This document shows positions 35,738 through 45,299 of a DNA stretch of 64,000 nt, one piece after another. The notes beneath the pieces were generated by a model, which worked only from the letters and a program-made list of their open reading frames with translations, made no database searches and was not told the DNA's origin. The position numbers were made by a program, and so were the translations under genes. Every line of letters begins with the position of its first letter. The first letter of the stretch is position 1. Where the stretch lies: positions 1-64,000 of the forward strand of contig CAZYQW010000138.1 in assembly GCA_964649825.1 (NCBI GenBank). The letters are read 5' to 3'. Origin of the DNA: CAZYQW01 sp964649825. Its GTDB lineage: Bacteria; Planctomycetota; B15-G4; JADJEK01.

Positions 35738-37024
35738 ATGAAGACGCTCGTTCGCCGCTTCGTCTGGATCTCGCTCGCCGCCCTCGTCGTGGTGCTGATC
35801 GTGCGCGCGTTCCGTGGCTCCCCCGTCCTCGTCGACGTCGCGACGATCGGCCGCGGACTCCTGCGCGTGACCGTGGACGACGACGGCCGAACCCGCGTGC
35901 GCGAGCGATACACGATCAGCGCGCCGATCCAGGGTCGCCTGCTGCGGACGCTGCTCGATCCCGGCGACCTGGTGCGCGCGGGAGAAACACCGGTCGCCGA
36001 GTTCGTCCCGATCGCCCCCGAGCTCCTCGACGCACGGACCCGCGCCGAGGCCGAGGCGCGGACGCGCCGCGCGGAGGCGTCGCTCCACGAAGCGGAGGCC
36101 CGCGAGGAGCAGGCGGAGGCCGACCTCCGCTACGCGGAAACGCTGCTCGAGCGCGTCCGCGAGCTCGCCGCGGAGGGGATCGAGGGGAAGAACCGGCTCG
36201 ACCTCGCGATGCGCGACGAGGAAAGCGCCCGCCAGGGGAGACGGGCCGCCCAGTTCGCGGTCCAGGTCGCGGCCTACGAGCTGGACGCGGCGCGCGCGAG
36301 CCTCATCGAGGCGACGCCGGACGCGGTCGGACCGGACGACACCGACCCGGACGAAGGGAACGCGAACCCCGCCGACGCCTCGACCCGATCCGTCGAACGG
36401 GTGAATGGGGACGGACGGCTCCTGCTCCGCTCGCCGATCGACGGCACGGTCCTCCTGGTCTTCGAGGAGAGCGCTCGCGCGTTGTCGGCCGGCGCTCCGA
36501 TCCTCGAGGTCGGCAGCATCGCCGCGCTCGAGGTCGTCGCCGATTACCTCTCGCAGGACGCGGTCAAGATCCGCCCGGGAATGGAGGTGCTCGTCGAGGG
36601 GTGGGGCGGGGCGACGAACGACGACGAGGCGACGCTTCGCGGTCGCGTCCGCGTGGTCGAGCCGTCGGGCTTCACGAAGGTCTCCGCGCTCGGCGTGGAG
36701 GAACAGCGCGTGAACGTGATCGTCGATCCGGTCGGACCACCCGAGGACTGGGCCGTCATCGGTGACGGCTACCGGGTGGAGCTCCGCGTCGTCCTCTGGG
36801 AGGAAGAGAATGCCTTGATCGTCCCGACGGGAGCGCTGTTCCGTCGGGGGGGCGACTGGTCGGTGTTCCTCGTCGAGAATGGCCGCGCGCGGCGCCGGAC
36901 GATCGAGATCGGCCGCCAGAACGGCCTCGAAGCGGAGGTCGCGAACGGCCTCCGCGAAGGGGAACGCGTCATCCTCTATCCGAGCGACCTGCTGGAGGAC
37001 GGCACCCGCATCGAGCCGCGCTGA
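35738..37024 (+). CDS. HlyD/RND-type periplasmic adaptor of the ABC export set
   Basis: The 428 residues have an N-terminal anchor (about 6-23). Lipoyl halves at SAPIQGRLLRTLLDPGDLVR and LLLRSPIDGTVLLVFEES flank a charged coiled coil (about 105-195, REEQAEADLRYAETLLER). Barrel domains follow. It joins the ATPase and permease encoded upstream to an outer-membrane partner. A TAGACT hexamer 15 bases before the ATG could be a -10 element, but no matching -35 sits at 17 bases, so operon readthrough is likelier. It ends 30 bases before the Na/phosphate symporter gene. Confidence 0.88.
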   Translation: MKTLVRRFVWISLAALVVVLIVRAFRGSPVLVDVATIGRGLLRVTVDDDGRTRVRERYTISAPIQGRLLRTLLDPGDLVRAGETPVAEFVPIAPELLDARTRAEAEARTRRAEASLHEAEAREEQAEADLRYAETLLERVRELAAEGIEGKNRLDLAMRDEESARQGRRAAQFAVQVAAYELDAARASLIEATPDAVGPDDTDPDEGNANPADASTRSVERVNGDGRLLLRSPIDGTVLLVFEESARALSAGAPILEVGSIAALEVVADYLSQDAVKIRPGMEVLVEGWGGATNDDEATLRGRVRVVEPSGFTKVSALGVEEQRVNVIVDPVGPPEDWAVIGDGYRVELRVVLWEEENALIVPTGALFRRGGDWSVFLVENGRARRRTIEIGRQNGLEAEVANGLREGERVILYPSDLLEDGTRIEPR

Positions 37025-37054
37025 TCCGGGCGGCCGCGGGCGCCGAAAGAGCGA

Positions 37055-38623
37055 ATGGAGACCGCAACGCTTCAAGCCGCCGGCGGACTCGGGCTGTTCC
37101 TCTTCGGCATGCTCATGCTGACGGACGGCCTGAAGAGCGCGACGGGGACGTGGCTCGCGGCCGCGCTGCGCCGCTTCACGCGCAGTCCCGCGAGAGGAGC
37201 TCTGACCGGGGCGGTCGCGACGGCCGTGATCCAGTCGTCGTCCGCGACGGCGGTCGCCGCGGTGGGGTTCGTCAGCGCGGGCATCTTGGCGTTCACGCAG
37301 GCGCTCGGGGTCATCTTCGGAGCCAACGTCGGGACCACGATGACGGGGTGGCTGGTCGCCGTCTTCGGCCTGCGGTTCGACGTCGGCGGGATCGCGCCGC
37401 TCTTCGTCCTGCTCGGTGCGCTCGCTCGCGTCACCGGCCGCCCGCGCCTCGGGACGTGGGGCATCGCGCTGGGCGGGTTCGGCCTGGTCTTCGTGGGCAT
37501 CGATGTCCTCAGCGGCGCGATGGCGGCGCTCGAGGAAACGCTGACGCCGCAGAGCTTCCCGCCTGACACGTGGTCCGGTCGCCTTCGCCTGGCGCTGCTC
37601 GGCGTCGTGATCACCGTGGTCACTCAGAGCTCGAGCGCCGGCGTCGCCGCCGCGATCACCGTCGTCCACGCCGGCGCGATGACGCTGCCGCAAGCCGCCG
37701 CGCTCGTCGTCGGGATGCACGTCGGCACGAGCGCGACCGCCGCGCTCTCGACGATCGGCGGATCGACGCAAGCGAAGCGCACCGGCTGGGCGCACGTCAT
37801 CTACAACTGCATCACCGGCGTCCTGGCCTTCGGCCTGATACCCGCGTACGTCGGCCTCGTCGATGCATGGTCGGGCGGAGATCCGTCCCATCCGGAGTTG
37901 CTGCTCGTTCTGTTCCACTCGGCGTTCAACGTCACCGCGGCGCTCATCGCTCTCCCCCTCACGAATCGGTTCGCCGCGTTCATCGAGCGCGTCATTCCCG
38001 AGCCCGCGGACTCGATGGCACGCCGGCTCGACCTCTCGCTGCTGCGCGAGCCGGCGCTGGCCGTCGCCGCCGCCGCGGACGTCGTCGGCGTCCTCACCGC
38101 CCGGGTGTTGGAGCGTGCGTCGCGCAGCCTGATCCGCCTGACGTCGCCCTCTCCGTCGGGGCCGCTCGCCGAGCTGAAGCAGGCGATCGCGTTCCTCAGC
38201 GAGCTGAAGACCGCGCCGGCGGACGGTCGGGTCCACGACCGGCACGTCGGGCTCATGCACGTCTTCGATCACCTGAATCGATTGGACCTGCGCGTTCGCT
38301 CGCGCCGCCTCGAGGGCGACCAGGACACGGACGTCCTCGACGAGCGAGCCCGACAGCTCGCGCAAGAGCTCGCGGGGATGGCCCGCCGCCTCCGCGACAA
38401 GGAACTCACGCTGGACGCCGACGCCGCACGTCGAAGCGCGAAGGCGTTGCGCGAGTTCGAGAAGCGCTACCGCCGTCAGATGCTCCAAGACGCCGCGGCG
38501 GGCGCCATCGACGACCCGATCGCGCTCGCGCGGCTCGACGAAGCGCGGCGAGTGAGTCGCATCGCCGATCACGTCCGCCGGATCGCACGCCACTGGAACC
38601 GTGCCGCGGCGAAGGTCGGATGA
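37055..38623 (+). CDS. Na+/phosphate cotransporter (NptA-like) with PhoU-like C-terminus
   Basis: The 522-residue protein has two inverted Na_Pi_cotrans repeats, each with the substrate motif Q-S-S-S-A: AVIQSSSATAVAAV near residue 60 and TVVTQSSSAGVAAA near residue 195. Further repeat marks are GANVGTT and GMHVGTS. From about residue 330 the sequence becomes helical (VFDHLNRLDLRVRS, LAQELAGMARRLRDKEL), the PhoU-like regulatory part seen in many bacterial family members. It imports phosphate with sodium. Its promoter is not evident; it is 30 bases after the ABC set and converges with the GNAT gene by 3 bases. Confidence 0.9.
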   Translation: METATLQAAGGLGLFLFGMLMLTDGLKSATGTWLAAALRRFTRSPARGALTGAVATAVIQSSSATAVAAVGFVSAGILAFTQALGVIFGANVGTTMTGWLVAVFGLRFDVGGIAPLFVLLGALARVTGRPRLGTWGIALGGFGLVFVGIDVLSGAMAALEETLTPQSFPPDTWSGRLRLALLGVVITVVTQSSSAGVAAAITVVHAGAMTLPQAAALVVGMHVGTSATAALSTIGGSTQAKRTGWAHVIYNCITGVLAFGLIPAYVGLVDAWSGGDPSHPELLLVLFHSAFNVTAALIALPLTNRFAAFIERVIPEPADSMARRLDLSLLREPALAVAAAADVVGVLTARVLERASRSLIRLTSPSPSGPLAELKQAIAFLSELKTAPADGRVHDRHVGLMHVFDHLNRLDLRVRSRRLEGDQDTDVLDERARQLAQELAGMARRLRDKELTLDADAARRSAKALREFEKRYRRQMLQDAAAGAIDDPIALARLDEARRVSRIADHVRRIARHWNRAAAKVG

Positions 38624-38626
38624 ACG

Positions 38627-39058
38627 TCACGAACGAGGCGAGCCTGTCATCTCGAATCGGATCTCCCCGTTGTCGAGCCGACCCGTTCGTTCCCATCCCG
38701 CCGCGTCATAGAACCGCTCCGCGCGCGTGCCCGGCGCGGTTCCCAGCCAGACGGGCTGCGAGCCGACCTCGAACAGCCACCGCATCATGACGTCGTGGAG
38801 CGCGCGTCCGATGCCGCGGCCTTCATACGCCGGGTCGACGAAAAGCGCCCAGACGTTGCGCCGCACGTCGTCGGCCACAGCGAAGCCCACGACGCGGCCG
38901 TTCTCCTCGAAGACCCACCCGCGCCCGTCACGCTCCAGCATCTGCTGATACTGTTCGGGGGTGATTCGGGTGGGTGACGACAGCGCGTTCTCGGTCACCG
39001 CGAGCCGCACGCGATGCATGGCGGCGACGTCGGCGAGGACGGCGACCCGGATCGTCAT
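38627..39058 (-). CDS. GNAT-family N-acetyltransferase
   Basis: The 143 residues show the GNAT fold: an N-terminal helix (VLADVAAMHRVRLAVTEN), a beta pair (GWVFEENGRVVGFAVAD) and acetyl-CoA motif A with pyrophosphate loop VDPAYEGRGIGRALHDVMMR, E-G-R-G-I-G-R-A matching Q/R-x-x-G-x-G/A. The end is ERFYDAAGWERTGRLDNGEI, a motif-B tail. The acceptor is unknown; amino acid or antibiotic amines are possible. The start is ATG 39058 without a clear ribosome site. It converges closely with the Na/phosphate symporter and is 27 bases downstream of the PepSY lipoprotein. Confidence 0.85.
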   Translation of the reverse strand: MTIRVAVLADVAAMHRVRLAVTENALSSPTRITPEQYQQMLERDGRGWVFEENGRVVGFAVADDVRRNVWALFVDPAYEGRGIGRALHDVMMRWLFEVGSQPVWLGTAPGTRAERFYDAAGWERTGRLDNGEIRFEMTGSPRS

Positions 39059-39085
39059 GCCAGCCGCGGCCCGACCGGGGTCGAG

Positions 39086-39607
39086 CTACCCTTCCTCGAT
39101 CTCGACCACTTCGAGCCACTTGGCGTCATTCACGAGCAGACGGATCTCGAACGCGGGCTTGGACCGCTCGTTGAAGTCGACGTCGACCTCGATCGGCCGG
39201 CCCCCGGCCACCTTGGCGAGGACCTGCGTCAACGCCTTCGGGAGGGCCGTCCGCTTCGCCTCATCGACCTGCTTGATCGCATCGAGCACCCGCGTCTCCT
39301 TCTCGCTCGGCTCGACGACCGTGGTCGAGACGACGTCGCCGGTCACCGCGTCGACGCGCAGGCTCCAAATCCCCTCGGTGTTCATCACCTCGACGTCGAA
39401 GTACGCCTTGCCATCGACGACCGCCATCTCCACCTCGAGCGGGAAACCGCCCGGCACGGCTGCCTTCGCCGACTTCACGGCGTCGACCAGTTCGATCTTC
39501 GCCTTCGCCAACGCTTCGGCCGGATCGAACGTGGTCTCGCTGCAGCCGCAAACGACGGCGGCGACGAGGACGAAGGAGAACGAAGTCACGGTGCGCCAGC
39601 TCGACAT
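39086..39607 (-). CDS. PepSY-like lipoprotein
   Basis: The 173 residues start with a lipoprotein signal (SFSFVLVAAVVCGC, lipidated Cys near residue 22). Two PepSY-like halves follow: the first ends RVDAVTGDVVSTTVVEPSE, and the second reads IEVDVDFNERSKPAFEIRLL with a shortened end. PepSY domains are periplasmic inhibitor or chaperone modules of unknown detail. GGAG six bases before ATG 39607 fixes the start; the longer frame to 39649 lacks a signal. It is the gene between the sigma54 regulator and the GNAT gene on the same strand, 52 bases after the regulator start region. Confidence 0.78.
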   Translation of the reverse strand: MSSWRTVTSFSFVLVAAVVCGCSETTFDPAEALAKAKIELVDAVKSAKAAVPGGFPLEVEMAVVDGKAYFDVEVMNTEGIWSLRVDAVTGDVVSTTVVEPSEKETRVLDAIKQVDEAKRTALPKALTQVLAKVAGGRPIEVDVDFNERSKPAFEIRLLVNDAKWLEVVEIEEG

Positions 39608-39659
39608 GGTGATCTCCGGCCGGATGGTCGAGACGCGACAGGTCAGCAAACCGACCCGG

Positions 39660-41264
39660 CTACGTCAATGATTCCCGAACGCTCTTCCAGGTCAGGCCCT
39701 GCTGGAACGCGAACTGGCGCCAGGAATTCGCGCTCGCCCCTCCGAAGTACTGGGCGCATTCGTCGTCGTCCGGGAGCCCTCGGAAGTGGATCATCGTGCG
39801 CCGGATCACTTCCTTGACCGGGCCCTCGCCGTGCTTCTTCTTCATCTCGGGAAGGGTCATCGACAACTCGCCGCCGAGAATCCGTCGCATCAGCTCGCCC
39901 GCCGACGCGCCTCCTTCGGTCGTCGCCGCCGGCTTCTCGATCACGCGCTCCACGGCCGCCCGCGTGACGACCTCATCGCCGGGATCGACCTCGCTGAAGA
40001 GCCGCTCGATCGTGTGCTTGAGCTGCCGGACGTTGCGCGGCCAGTCCTGATCGACGAGCACGGCCAACGCGGCGGGCTCGAACCGGTTCAGCCCCGCGAT
40101 GCCGAAGCGCCGCCGGTACTCGTCGAGGAAGTACGCGGCAAGCAGCGGCACGTCCTCGATGCGCGCCGAGAGCGGAGGGAGGGAGATCCGCAGCACGTTC
40201 AGGCGCTCGTAGAGGTCGGCGCGGAACGACCCCTCCTCGGCGGCCGCCGCGAGGTCGACGTTCGTCGCGGCGACGAACCTCAGGTCGGCGGAGAGGTCGC
40301 GCGTGCTGCCCAGCGCACGGTACTTCCGCTCCTCGAGCACGCGCAGGAGCTTGGCCTGGATCTCGAGCGAGATGTTGCCGATCTCGTCCAGGAAGAACGT
40401 GCCGCCGTCGGCCGTCTTCAGAAGGCCCTCCTTCTTCACGTCGGCGCCGGTGAACGCCCCCCGCTCGTGACCGAACAGCTCGCTCTCGACGAGGTTGCCC
40501 GACGTCGTGGTCAGATCCGCCTTCACGAACGGCTTCGACTTCCGGCCGGAGAGGTCGTGGATCGCGCGCGCGACGAGCTCCTTTCCGGTGCCGGTCGGTC
40601 CGAGAATCAAGACGTCGCTCGGCAGCGGCCCGGCGCGGCGGATGCGCCGGAACACCTCCTGCATGACGAACGACTTCCCCACCTGCCCGGCGAGGAAGAG
40701 CCGTGGGTCGCCGCGGATCTCGTCGGCGGCCTCGCCGACGGTGCGCGACGCGACCCAGCCGAGCGCGTCGTCCGAGACTTGCTCGCGAAGATAGCGGTTC
40801 TCGCGCCGCAGCTTGCGGACGCCGCGCGACTCGCCCTGGCACACGAGCGCGACCCCCTGGATCCGTTCCCGCAAGCGGAGCCAGGTCACGCCGGGATCCT
40901 CTGCATCGGTCTTCGCGAGCAGCGAGCCGTCTCCGACGCCCCAGTTCTGCAGCCGCAGGCCGTCGCGCACGTCGAGCGAGCCCTCGTACGCCGTCATCAG
41001 GATCGGCTCGACGTCGGGCCAGCTCTCCTTCGCGAGGCGGATGATCTCGAGCCCGTCCTTTGCCCCCCCGCCCACCTTCTCGAAGTTGAGGTCGGTCACG
41101 AGCACGTCGAACGCCTCGCCCTCCGCGATCAGCGCTTCCACGCCGGCCACGCTCGACGCGGTCTCGGCATCGATCAGCTCCGCGAGCGGCGTCGCGACGT
41201 TCTTCACGAATCCCTTCACGACGCCGCCCGAGTCGTCGCAGAACAGTACGCGGACCTTGCTCAA
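39660..41264 (-). CDS. Sigma54-dependent response regulator, TTG start
   Basis: The 534 residues contain a receiver domain (1-125; acidic D10-D11, phospho-acceptor D58, switch T91 and K117) and a sigma54 AAA+ domain. Walker A is GPTGTGK 221-227, the sigma54 contact loop is GAFTGA 268-273 and Walker B is FFLDEIGN. The last ~75 residues lack a clear Fis motif but contain AQYFGGASANSWRQFAFQQG, which aligns as a divergent helix-turn-helix. The start is TTG 41264: GGAGG lies six bases upstream and TTGA overlaps the kinase stop by 4 bases; the longer frame to 41492 runs antisense-like through the kinase gene. Its partner is the histidine kinase encoded directly upstream. Confidence 0.9.
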   Translation of the reverse strand: MSKVRVLFCDDSGGVVKGFVKNVATPLAELIDAETASSVAGVEALIAEGEAFDVLVTDLNFEKVGGGAKDGLEIIRLAKESWPDVEPILMTAYEGSLDVRDGLRLQNWGVGDGSLLAKTDAEDPGVTWLRLRERIQGVALVCQGESRGVRKLRRENRYLREQVSDDALGWVASRTVGEAADEIRGDPRLFLAGQVGKSFVMQEVFRRIRRAGPLPSDVLILGPTGTGKELVARAIHDLSGRKSKPFVKADLTTTSGNLVESELFGHERGAFTGADVKKEGLLKTADGGTFFLDEIGNISLEIQAKLLRVLEERKYRALGSTRDLSADLRFVAATNVDLAAAAEEGSFRADLYERLNVLRISLPPLSARIEDVPLLAAYFLDEYRRRFGIAGLNRFEPAALAVLVDQDWPRNVRQLKHTIERLFSEVDPGDEVVTRAAVERVIEKPAATTEGGASAGELMRRILGGELSMTLPEMKKKHGEGPVKEVIRRTMIHFRGLPDDDECAQYFGGASANSWRQFAFQQGLTWKSVRESLT

Positions 41265-43375
41265 TGGGGACCTCCTTCGAACGCGCGTTCCAGGTCGTCC
41301 GGCAGCACGAGCTCGAACGCCACCGTCCGCGCCGACCAATCGAACACACGCGCGGACACGGATCCAGAGTAGTACTCCTTCACGAAGTAGCGGATCAAGA
41401 AGAGTCCGAGCCCGGTGCCGCCGCCGCGCCCCGGCTCGAAGCATTGGTCGAGGATCTCCTCCACTCGCGCGCGGAGCTGGTCCTCGCTGCACGGCTCCAT
41501 GCCGGTGATCCTCGGCAGGCGCAGGCGGCCGCTCGCATCGGCCACCACCTTGACGTCGTTGATGAAGCGAAGATGGACTTGGCCGTCCCGCTTCGCGGCC
41601 TCCACGACGATCGGCACCTCGCCCGAGCAGTTGCGCAGCGCGTTCTTGAACAACTCGTAGAAGAAGAACTGCAGGATTCCTCGCTTGCCCTGCCGGATCA
41701 CGCGGTCGTCCGCGTCGTCGCCCTCGAAGCGCACTTCGAGAGGAAGGTCGAGGAACTTCCGGCGCTGCTCGACGACCGCGGGGTCACGCGATTCACGCGG
41801 CAGGTCCGCGATCTCGACCTCGCCGACCCGGCGCCGGATCTCGCGAAGCGTCGGCTCGATCGCGATCGAGGTCAGCCCGGACGGCCGGACCTTTCCCTCG
41901 AGGGTTTCCTTCCGCGCGCGCGCGAACTCGCCGAGGAACTGGATGAACCCGAGGCGCGCCTTGTTCGACTCGTGGATGAAGCGCAGGTTCCGCCCGACGA
42001 TCTCCGGCACGTCGCCGCCTTGCTCCGCGATCGCGTCGAGCGCCTCCTCGCCGTACGCGTCGTAGGCGAGGATGTCGTTGCCGATCGTGTGCGTGAGGCC
42101 CGCGGTGAGCGCGATCCAGTTGTCCTTGTCGCGCTCCTTCACGGCCAGCTCCCGCTCGACCCGCGCCGCCTCGCGGCGCTGGACGACGCGCTCGAAGTTG
42201 AACCGCAGCGACGAGAGGATGTAGAGGGTGGCGAGGATCAGGATCGAGACCGCGATCCGCTCGGAGAAGACGCGGGCACGGTCCGCGCGGAACAGCTCGC
42301 GCTGCGCCTCGATCTCGGCGTGCCCGCTCAGCGCTTCGGACAATCCCTCGCGCAGCTCCTCCTGCGTGGTCATCACCGAAGCGGAGATCGCGTCGCGGAA
42401 GAAGTCCTCGTAGACGAACCGCCGATAGTCCGTGGGGAGCGTCAGGTTCTCCGCCTCTGCACGATGCTCCAGCCGTTCGATCGCTCCGAGGATCGCGGTG
42501 TCGGCCTGGTCGATCCGAGCCCGAGCGTGCTCGAAGCCGTCGCTCAGCCGGCGCTCCAGCGCGCGCTCCTCGCCGGCGGTGAGGTCGCGTCCCAGCTCGG
42601 CGGCCACGTCATGGAGCAGACGGTCGCGGGTCTCGATCGCCCTTCGATACACCTCGAACGCGTCGTCCAGCGATCCGATCCCGCCGCCCGGATCGAACGC
42701 GCCGTGCGCGCCCGCGAAGAACGGTTCCTCGGCGACCGGCGCCGACCAGCTCCGATGATCGTCGATCCTCGCCCTCAGGTTCTGCCGATAGACGTCGTCG
42801 AGATCGCGATCCGGGACGGGGCCGAGGAGCGGCTGCCGGACCAGATCGGCGGCGGCGCGCTTCTGCGCTCGGAACCTCTCCAGGTCGGCCTGTTGCGTGA
42901 AGTAGACGTTCACGATCACGAGGCCGTACATCGCGACGACGCCGCCGACGAACGGACCCCACGTACGAAACCCCCACCGGGGGTTCCGAAGCAGCGAGAA
43001 CGAGAGCAGCGCGTAGATGAAGAACAGCGCGGGATCGAGCGGGCTCGCGACGCCGCCGCTGTAGACGAACAGGAGCCCCAGCAGCGGCAGGTCGATCAAC
43101 GGGATCAGGTTCAGCCGGGAGATCCAGAACCAGATCAGCCGGGCCGCGATCAGGATCGGAAGGATGGTCAGCTCGAGAGGACTCGCCTCGACGTCGGGCA
43201 GGCTGTCGCGCATCAGCACGACGCTCGCGAATGGAACCAGGAGGAGCAGCAGCCCCGCGACCGTGACTCCCCACGGGGGCAGGCGATCGAGCGCCCCCGC
43301 CCCCTCCGACCGGGGACGTGGGCCGCTCTCGGCCTCGCTCGGCTGGTCCGGCGTGGCGTGGTTCGGGTCGCTCAC
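41261..43375 (-). CDS. Membrane histidine kinase, partner of the sigma54 regulator
   Basis: The 704-residue protein has about five membrane segments between 35 and 158. A large extracytoplasmic or linker region with coiled coil follows (about 165-370), then one more membrane segment near 375-392. H429 is the H-box histidine (LTAGLTHTIGNDILAYDAYG). The ATPase domain carries the N-box YELFKNALRNC and the G2 box GGGTGLGLFLI. The H-box is unusual because T-I-G-N-D replaces the common E-x-x-N/T-P. Both neighbours overlap by 4 bases, so it is translated with the upstream exported protein and the response regulator. The stimulus is unknown. Confidence 0.88.
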   Translation of the reverse strand: MSDPNHATPDQPSEAESGPRPRSEGAGALDRLPPWGVTVAGLLLLLVPFASVVLMRDSLPDVEASPLELTILPILIAARLIWFWISRLNLIPLIDLPLLGLLFVYSGGVASPLDPALFFIYALLSFSLLRNPRWGFRTWGPFVGGVVAMYGLVIVNVYFTQQADLERFRAQKRAAADLVRQPLLGPVPDRDLDDVYRQNLRARIDDHRSWSAPVAEEPFFAGAHGAFDPGGGIGSLDDAFEVYRRAIETRDRLLHDVAAELGRDLTAGEERALERRLSDGFEHARARIDQADTAILGAIERLEHRAEAENLTLPTDYRRFVYEDFFRDAISASVMTTQEELREGLSEALSGHAEIEAQRELFRADRARVFSERIAVSILILATLYILSSLRFNFERVVQRREAARVERELAVKERDKDNWIALTAGLTHTIGNDILAYDAYGEEALDAIAEQGGDVPEIVGRNLRFIHESNKARLGFIQFLGEFARARKETLEGKVRPSGLTSIAIEPTLREIRRRVGEVEIADLPRESRDPAVVEQRRKFLDLPLEVRFEGDDADDRVIRQGKRGILQFFFYELFKNALRNCSGEVPIVVEAAKRDGQVHLRFINDVKVVADASGRLRLPRITGMEPCSEDQLRARVEEILDQCFEPGRGGGTGLGLFLIRYFVKEYYSGSVSARVFDWSARTVAFELVLPDDLERAFEGGPH

Positions 43376-45213
43376 CGACCGATACGTGACGGGAGCACGA
43401 CCGCGATCAACAACGGCGCCAACCCGCCGAACGGCGAAGACGCTTCGATCGCGGCGACGCGGTCACCCACGCGAGCGGTGAGCATCCAACCCGACAGATA
43501 GGAGGAGACCGTGTCGGGCAGCGGCATCGACGTGGAGTCGAGCTCGAACGGCAGCTCTGCCTCGATCATCGGCAGGAACTGCTCGACGACTCCGAGGCCG
43601 AACTCCGCCGCCTTCGCGACGTCGAAGTACGAGGCGAACACGACGTCCGCCACGCCGTCGCCGACGGTGGTGGTGAGGCATCGCTGAAAGTCCTGGTTCG
43701 CGGCGCGGATTCCGCGCGGCGCCTCGCCACGCGACAGCTCCGACTTGAGGGTGCGGGACTGCAGCGCGAAGCGGAGCTGATTCCCGGTGACGCAGAACGC
43801 CGGCGAGACCGGTGCCGGAACCTGGGCGTAGAACGCCCCCTCGTGTCCGGGGATCTCCAGCTCCTTCAGGATGTCCCCTTGCACCTGCGTCACGCGCGCG
43901 CGCGCCGCCGCGACGATGCTCTTGAACCGATCGACGTCGCGAAGGTCGGCCGACGCCGACACGTCAGGAATCGGAACCAGCGCGTTCCTCGGGATCTTCG
44001 CGTGCATCACGAACGTCGAGCCGAGCGACTTGGCGAGATCGTTCTCGAGGTGGAAGCCGATCTCGTCCGCAAGCCGTGCCAGCTCCTCGTCCACGTTCTC
44101 GTCGGCCCGCGGTTCCATCTGCCGTAGGAACGCGTGGAGTCGGTCGAAGAAACGCTCGAGATCGAAGCCGAACGCGACCGCCGAGTCGGCGTCCGCCGGG
44201 ATACGGTCGAGCTCGGTGGCGACCGAGCCGAACGCGTCGAGCAAGCCGATGAAACCGCGACGCTCCTTCGGGAGCACCGCCGCGATGCTGTCCCGCAGCC
44301 GGCCGCCGTCGAGGGACATCGTGTAGCCGATCGCCGCGAGGTCGCCGATCCCCGTGCTGCGGAACTCCTCGCGGTCGCGCGATCCGGGAATGAACGAATC
44401 GACGATCGGCGCCACGTGCTTCGTGGCCACGTAGAGCCCGACGAGCTCCGTTTCTCTCACGCACGCGTCGCTCCACGCACGAAACGACTCGTCGTCGGCC
44501 AACGTGCTGGAGGGACGCGTCGCGAGCGCCCGGCTCGCCGCGAGAAGTCGATCCTGGCGGAACGAAGCGAGGAACCGATCGCCGACGAAGCCGTGGAAGA
44601 GCGCAAGGCTTCGTCCATTCTCTTCGCCGGGGATCTCGAACCGCGTCACGCGGTGCGCGAACCCCTCGACCGTCGCGTCCTCGGTCACGACCTGGACCGG
44701 CGGGATCTCGAGCGCCCGCAGGACCGATGTCTCGAACGCCTCCCGTCCGCTCGTCTCGATCGAGAGCAGGAGATCCGGAAACAGAACGAGCCAATCGGGC
44801 TGATCGAGCCGCTGCCGGGTCGGAGGATTCGTCGGCGAGAACCAGGTCAAGCTCCCGTCTTGCCCGATGATCCCGGCGCCGAAGATCGCCACGTCGACCT
44901 TCCCCGCGATCGTCTGCGGGATGCCGTACATCCGGAGCAGCGCGACCGCGGCCCGCGCCTCCCGCGTCTCCTTCTGCAGGTACTCGAACGCCGGCGCGAG
45001 GAACTCCGCGACCTCTTCGTCGCGGACGAGGCGGACCAGGTCGAGCTTGTCGTAGTCCCGCGTCGCGCGACCGACGTCGAGCGAGAGCACCGCGACAGTA
45101 TCGGCCGGGACGACTTCGGCGATCGATGGCGCGCCGTCTCCGGCGGGGCTCATGCGCGCGAGCGTGATGACCCACGCCGCCGCGAATCGTGCGACCTGAA
45201 GCCTGCGTCCCAT
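43372..45213 (-). CDS. Large exported protein of unknown function (DUF3352-like)
   Basis: The 613 residues have a weak N-terminal hydrophobic signal followed by IAEVVPADTVAVLSLDVGRA. This opening and the repeated pattern of long helices with S-S-D-A-like ends recall DUF3352 proteins, but the match is by eye only. A hydrophobic stretch near the end (GGLAPLLIAVVLP) may anchor the C-terminus. AGGAGG six bases before ATG 45213 supports the start. The 4-base overlap with the kinase gene makes it the first gene of a coupled three-gene operon, so it is a good candidate for the sensor input or a controlled effector of that system. Confidence 0.6.
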   Translation of the reverse strand: MGRRLQVARFAAAWVITLARMSPAGDGAPSIAEVVPADTVAVLSLDVGRATRDYDKLDLVRLVRDEEVAEFLAPAFEYLQKETREARAAVALLRMYGIPQTIAGKVDVAIFGAGIIGQDGSLTWFSPTNPPTRQRLDQPDWLVLFPDLLLSIETSGREAFETSVLRALEIPPVQVVTEDATVEGFAHRVTRFEIPGEENGRSLALFHGFVGDRFLASFRQDRLLAASRALATRPSSTLADDESFRAWSDACVRETELVGLYVATKHVAPIVDSFIPGSRDREEFRSTGIGDLAAIGYTMSLDGGRLRDSIAAVLPKERRGFIGLLDAFGSVATELDRIPADADSAVAFGFDLERFFDRLHAFLRQMEPRADENVDEELARLADEIGFHLENDLAKSLGSTFVMHAKIPRNALVPIPDVSASADLRDVDRFKSIVAAARARVTQVQGDILKELEIPGHEGAFYAQVPAPVSPAFCVTGNQLRFALQSRTLKSELSRGEAPRGIRAANQDFQRCLTTTVGDGVADVVFASYFDVAKAAEFGLGVVEQFLPMIEAELPFELDSTSMPLPDTVSSYLSGWMLTARVGDRVAAIEASSPFGGLAPLLIAVVLPSRIGR

Positions 45214-45299
45214 CGACTTCCTCCTGACGTTCTTCGCCGGGGTTCGGGATCAGGATACGAAGGAGAGACGGTCGTGCCTACGGGAAGCGGGGAGCGACG

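Noticed and set aside
33194..38593. A 1799-codon open frame on the minus strand across the ABC export set and symporter.
   Set aside because: It runs antisense to four well-supported genes with clear domains and its translation is low-complexity, rich in Arg, Asp, Glu and His. It reflects high GC at third positions of the real genes.
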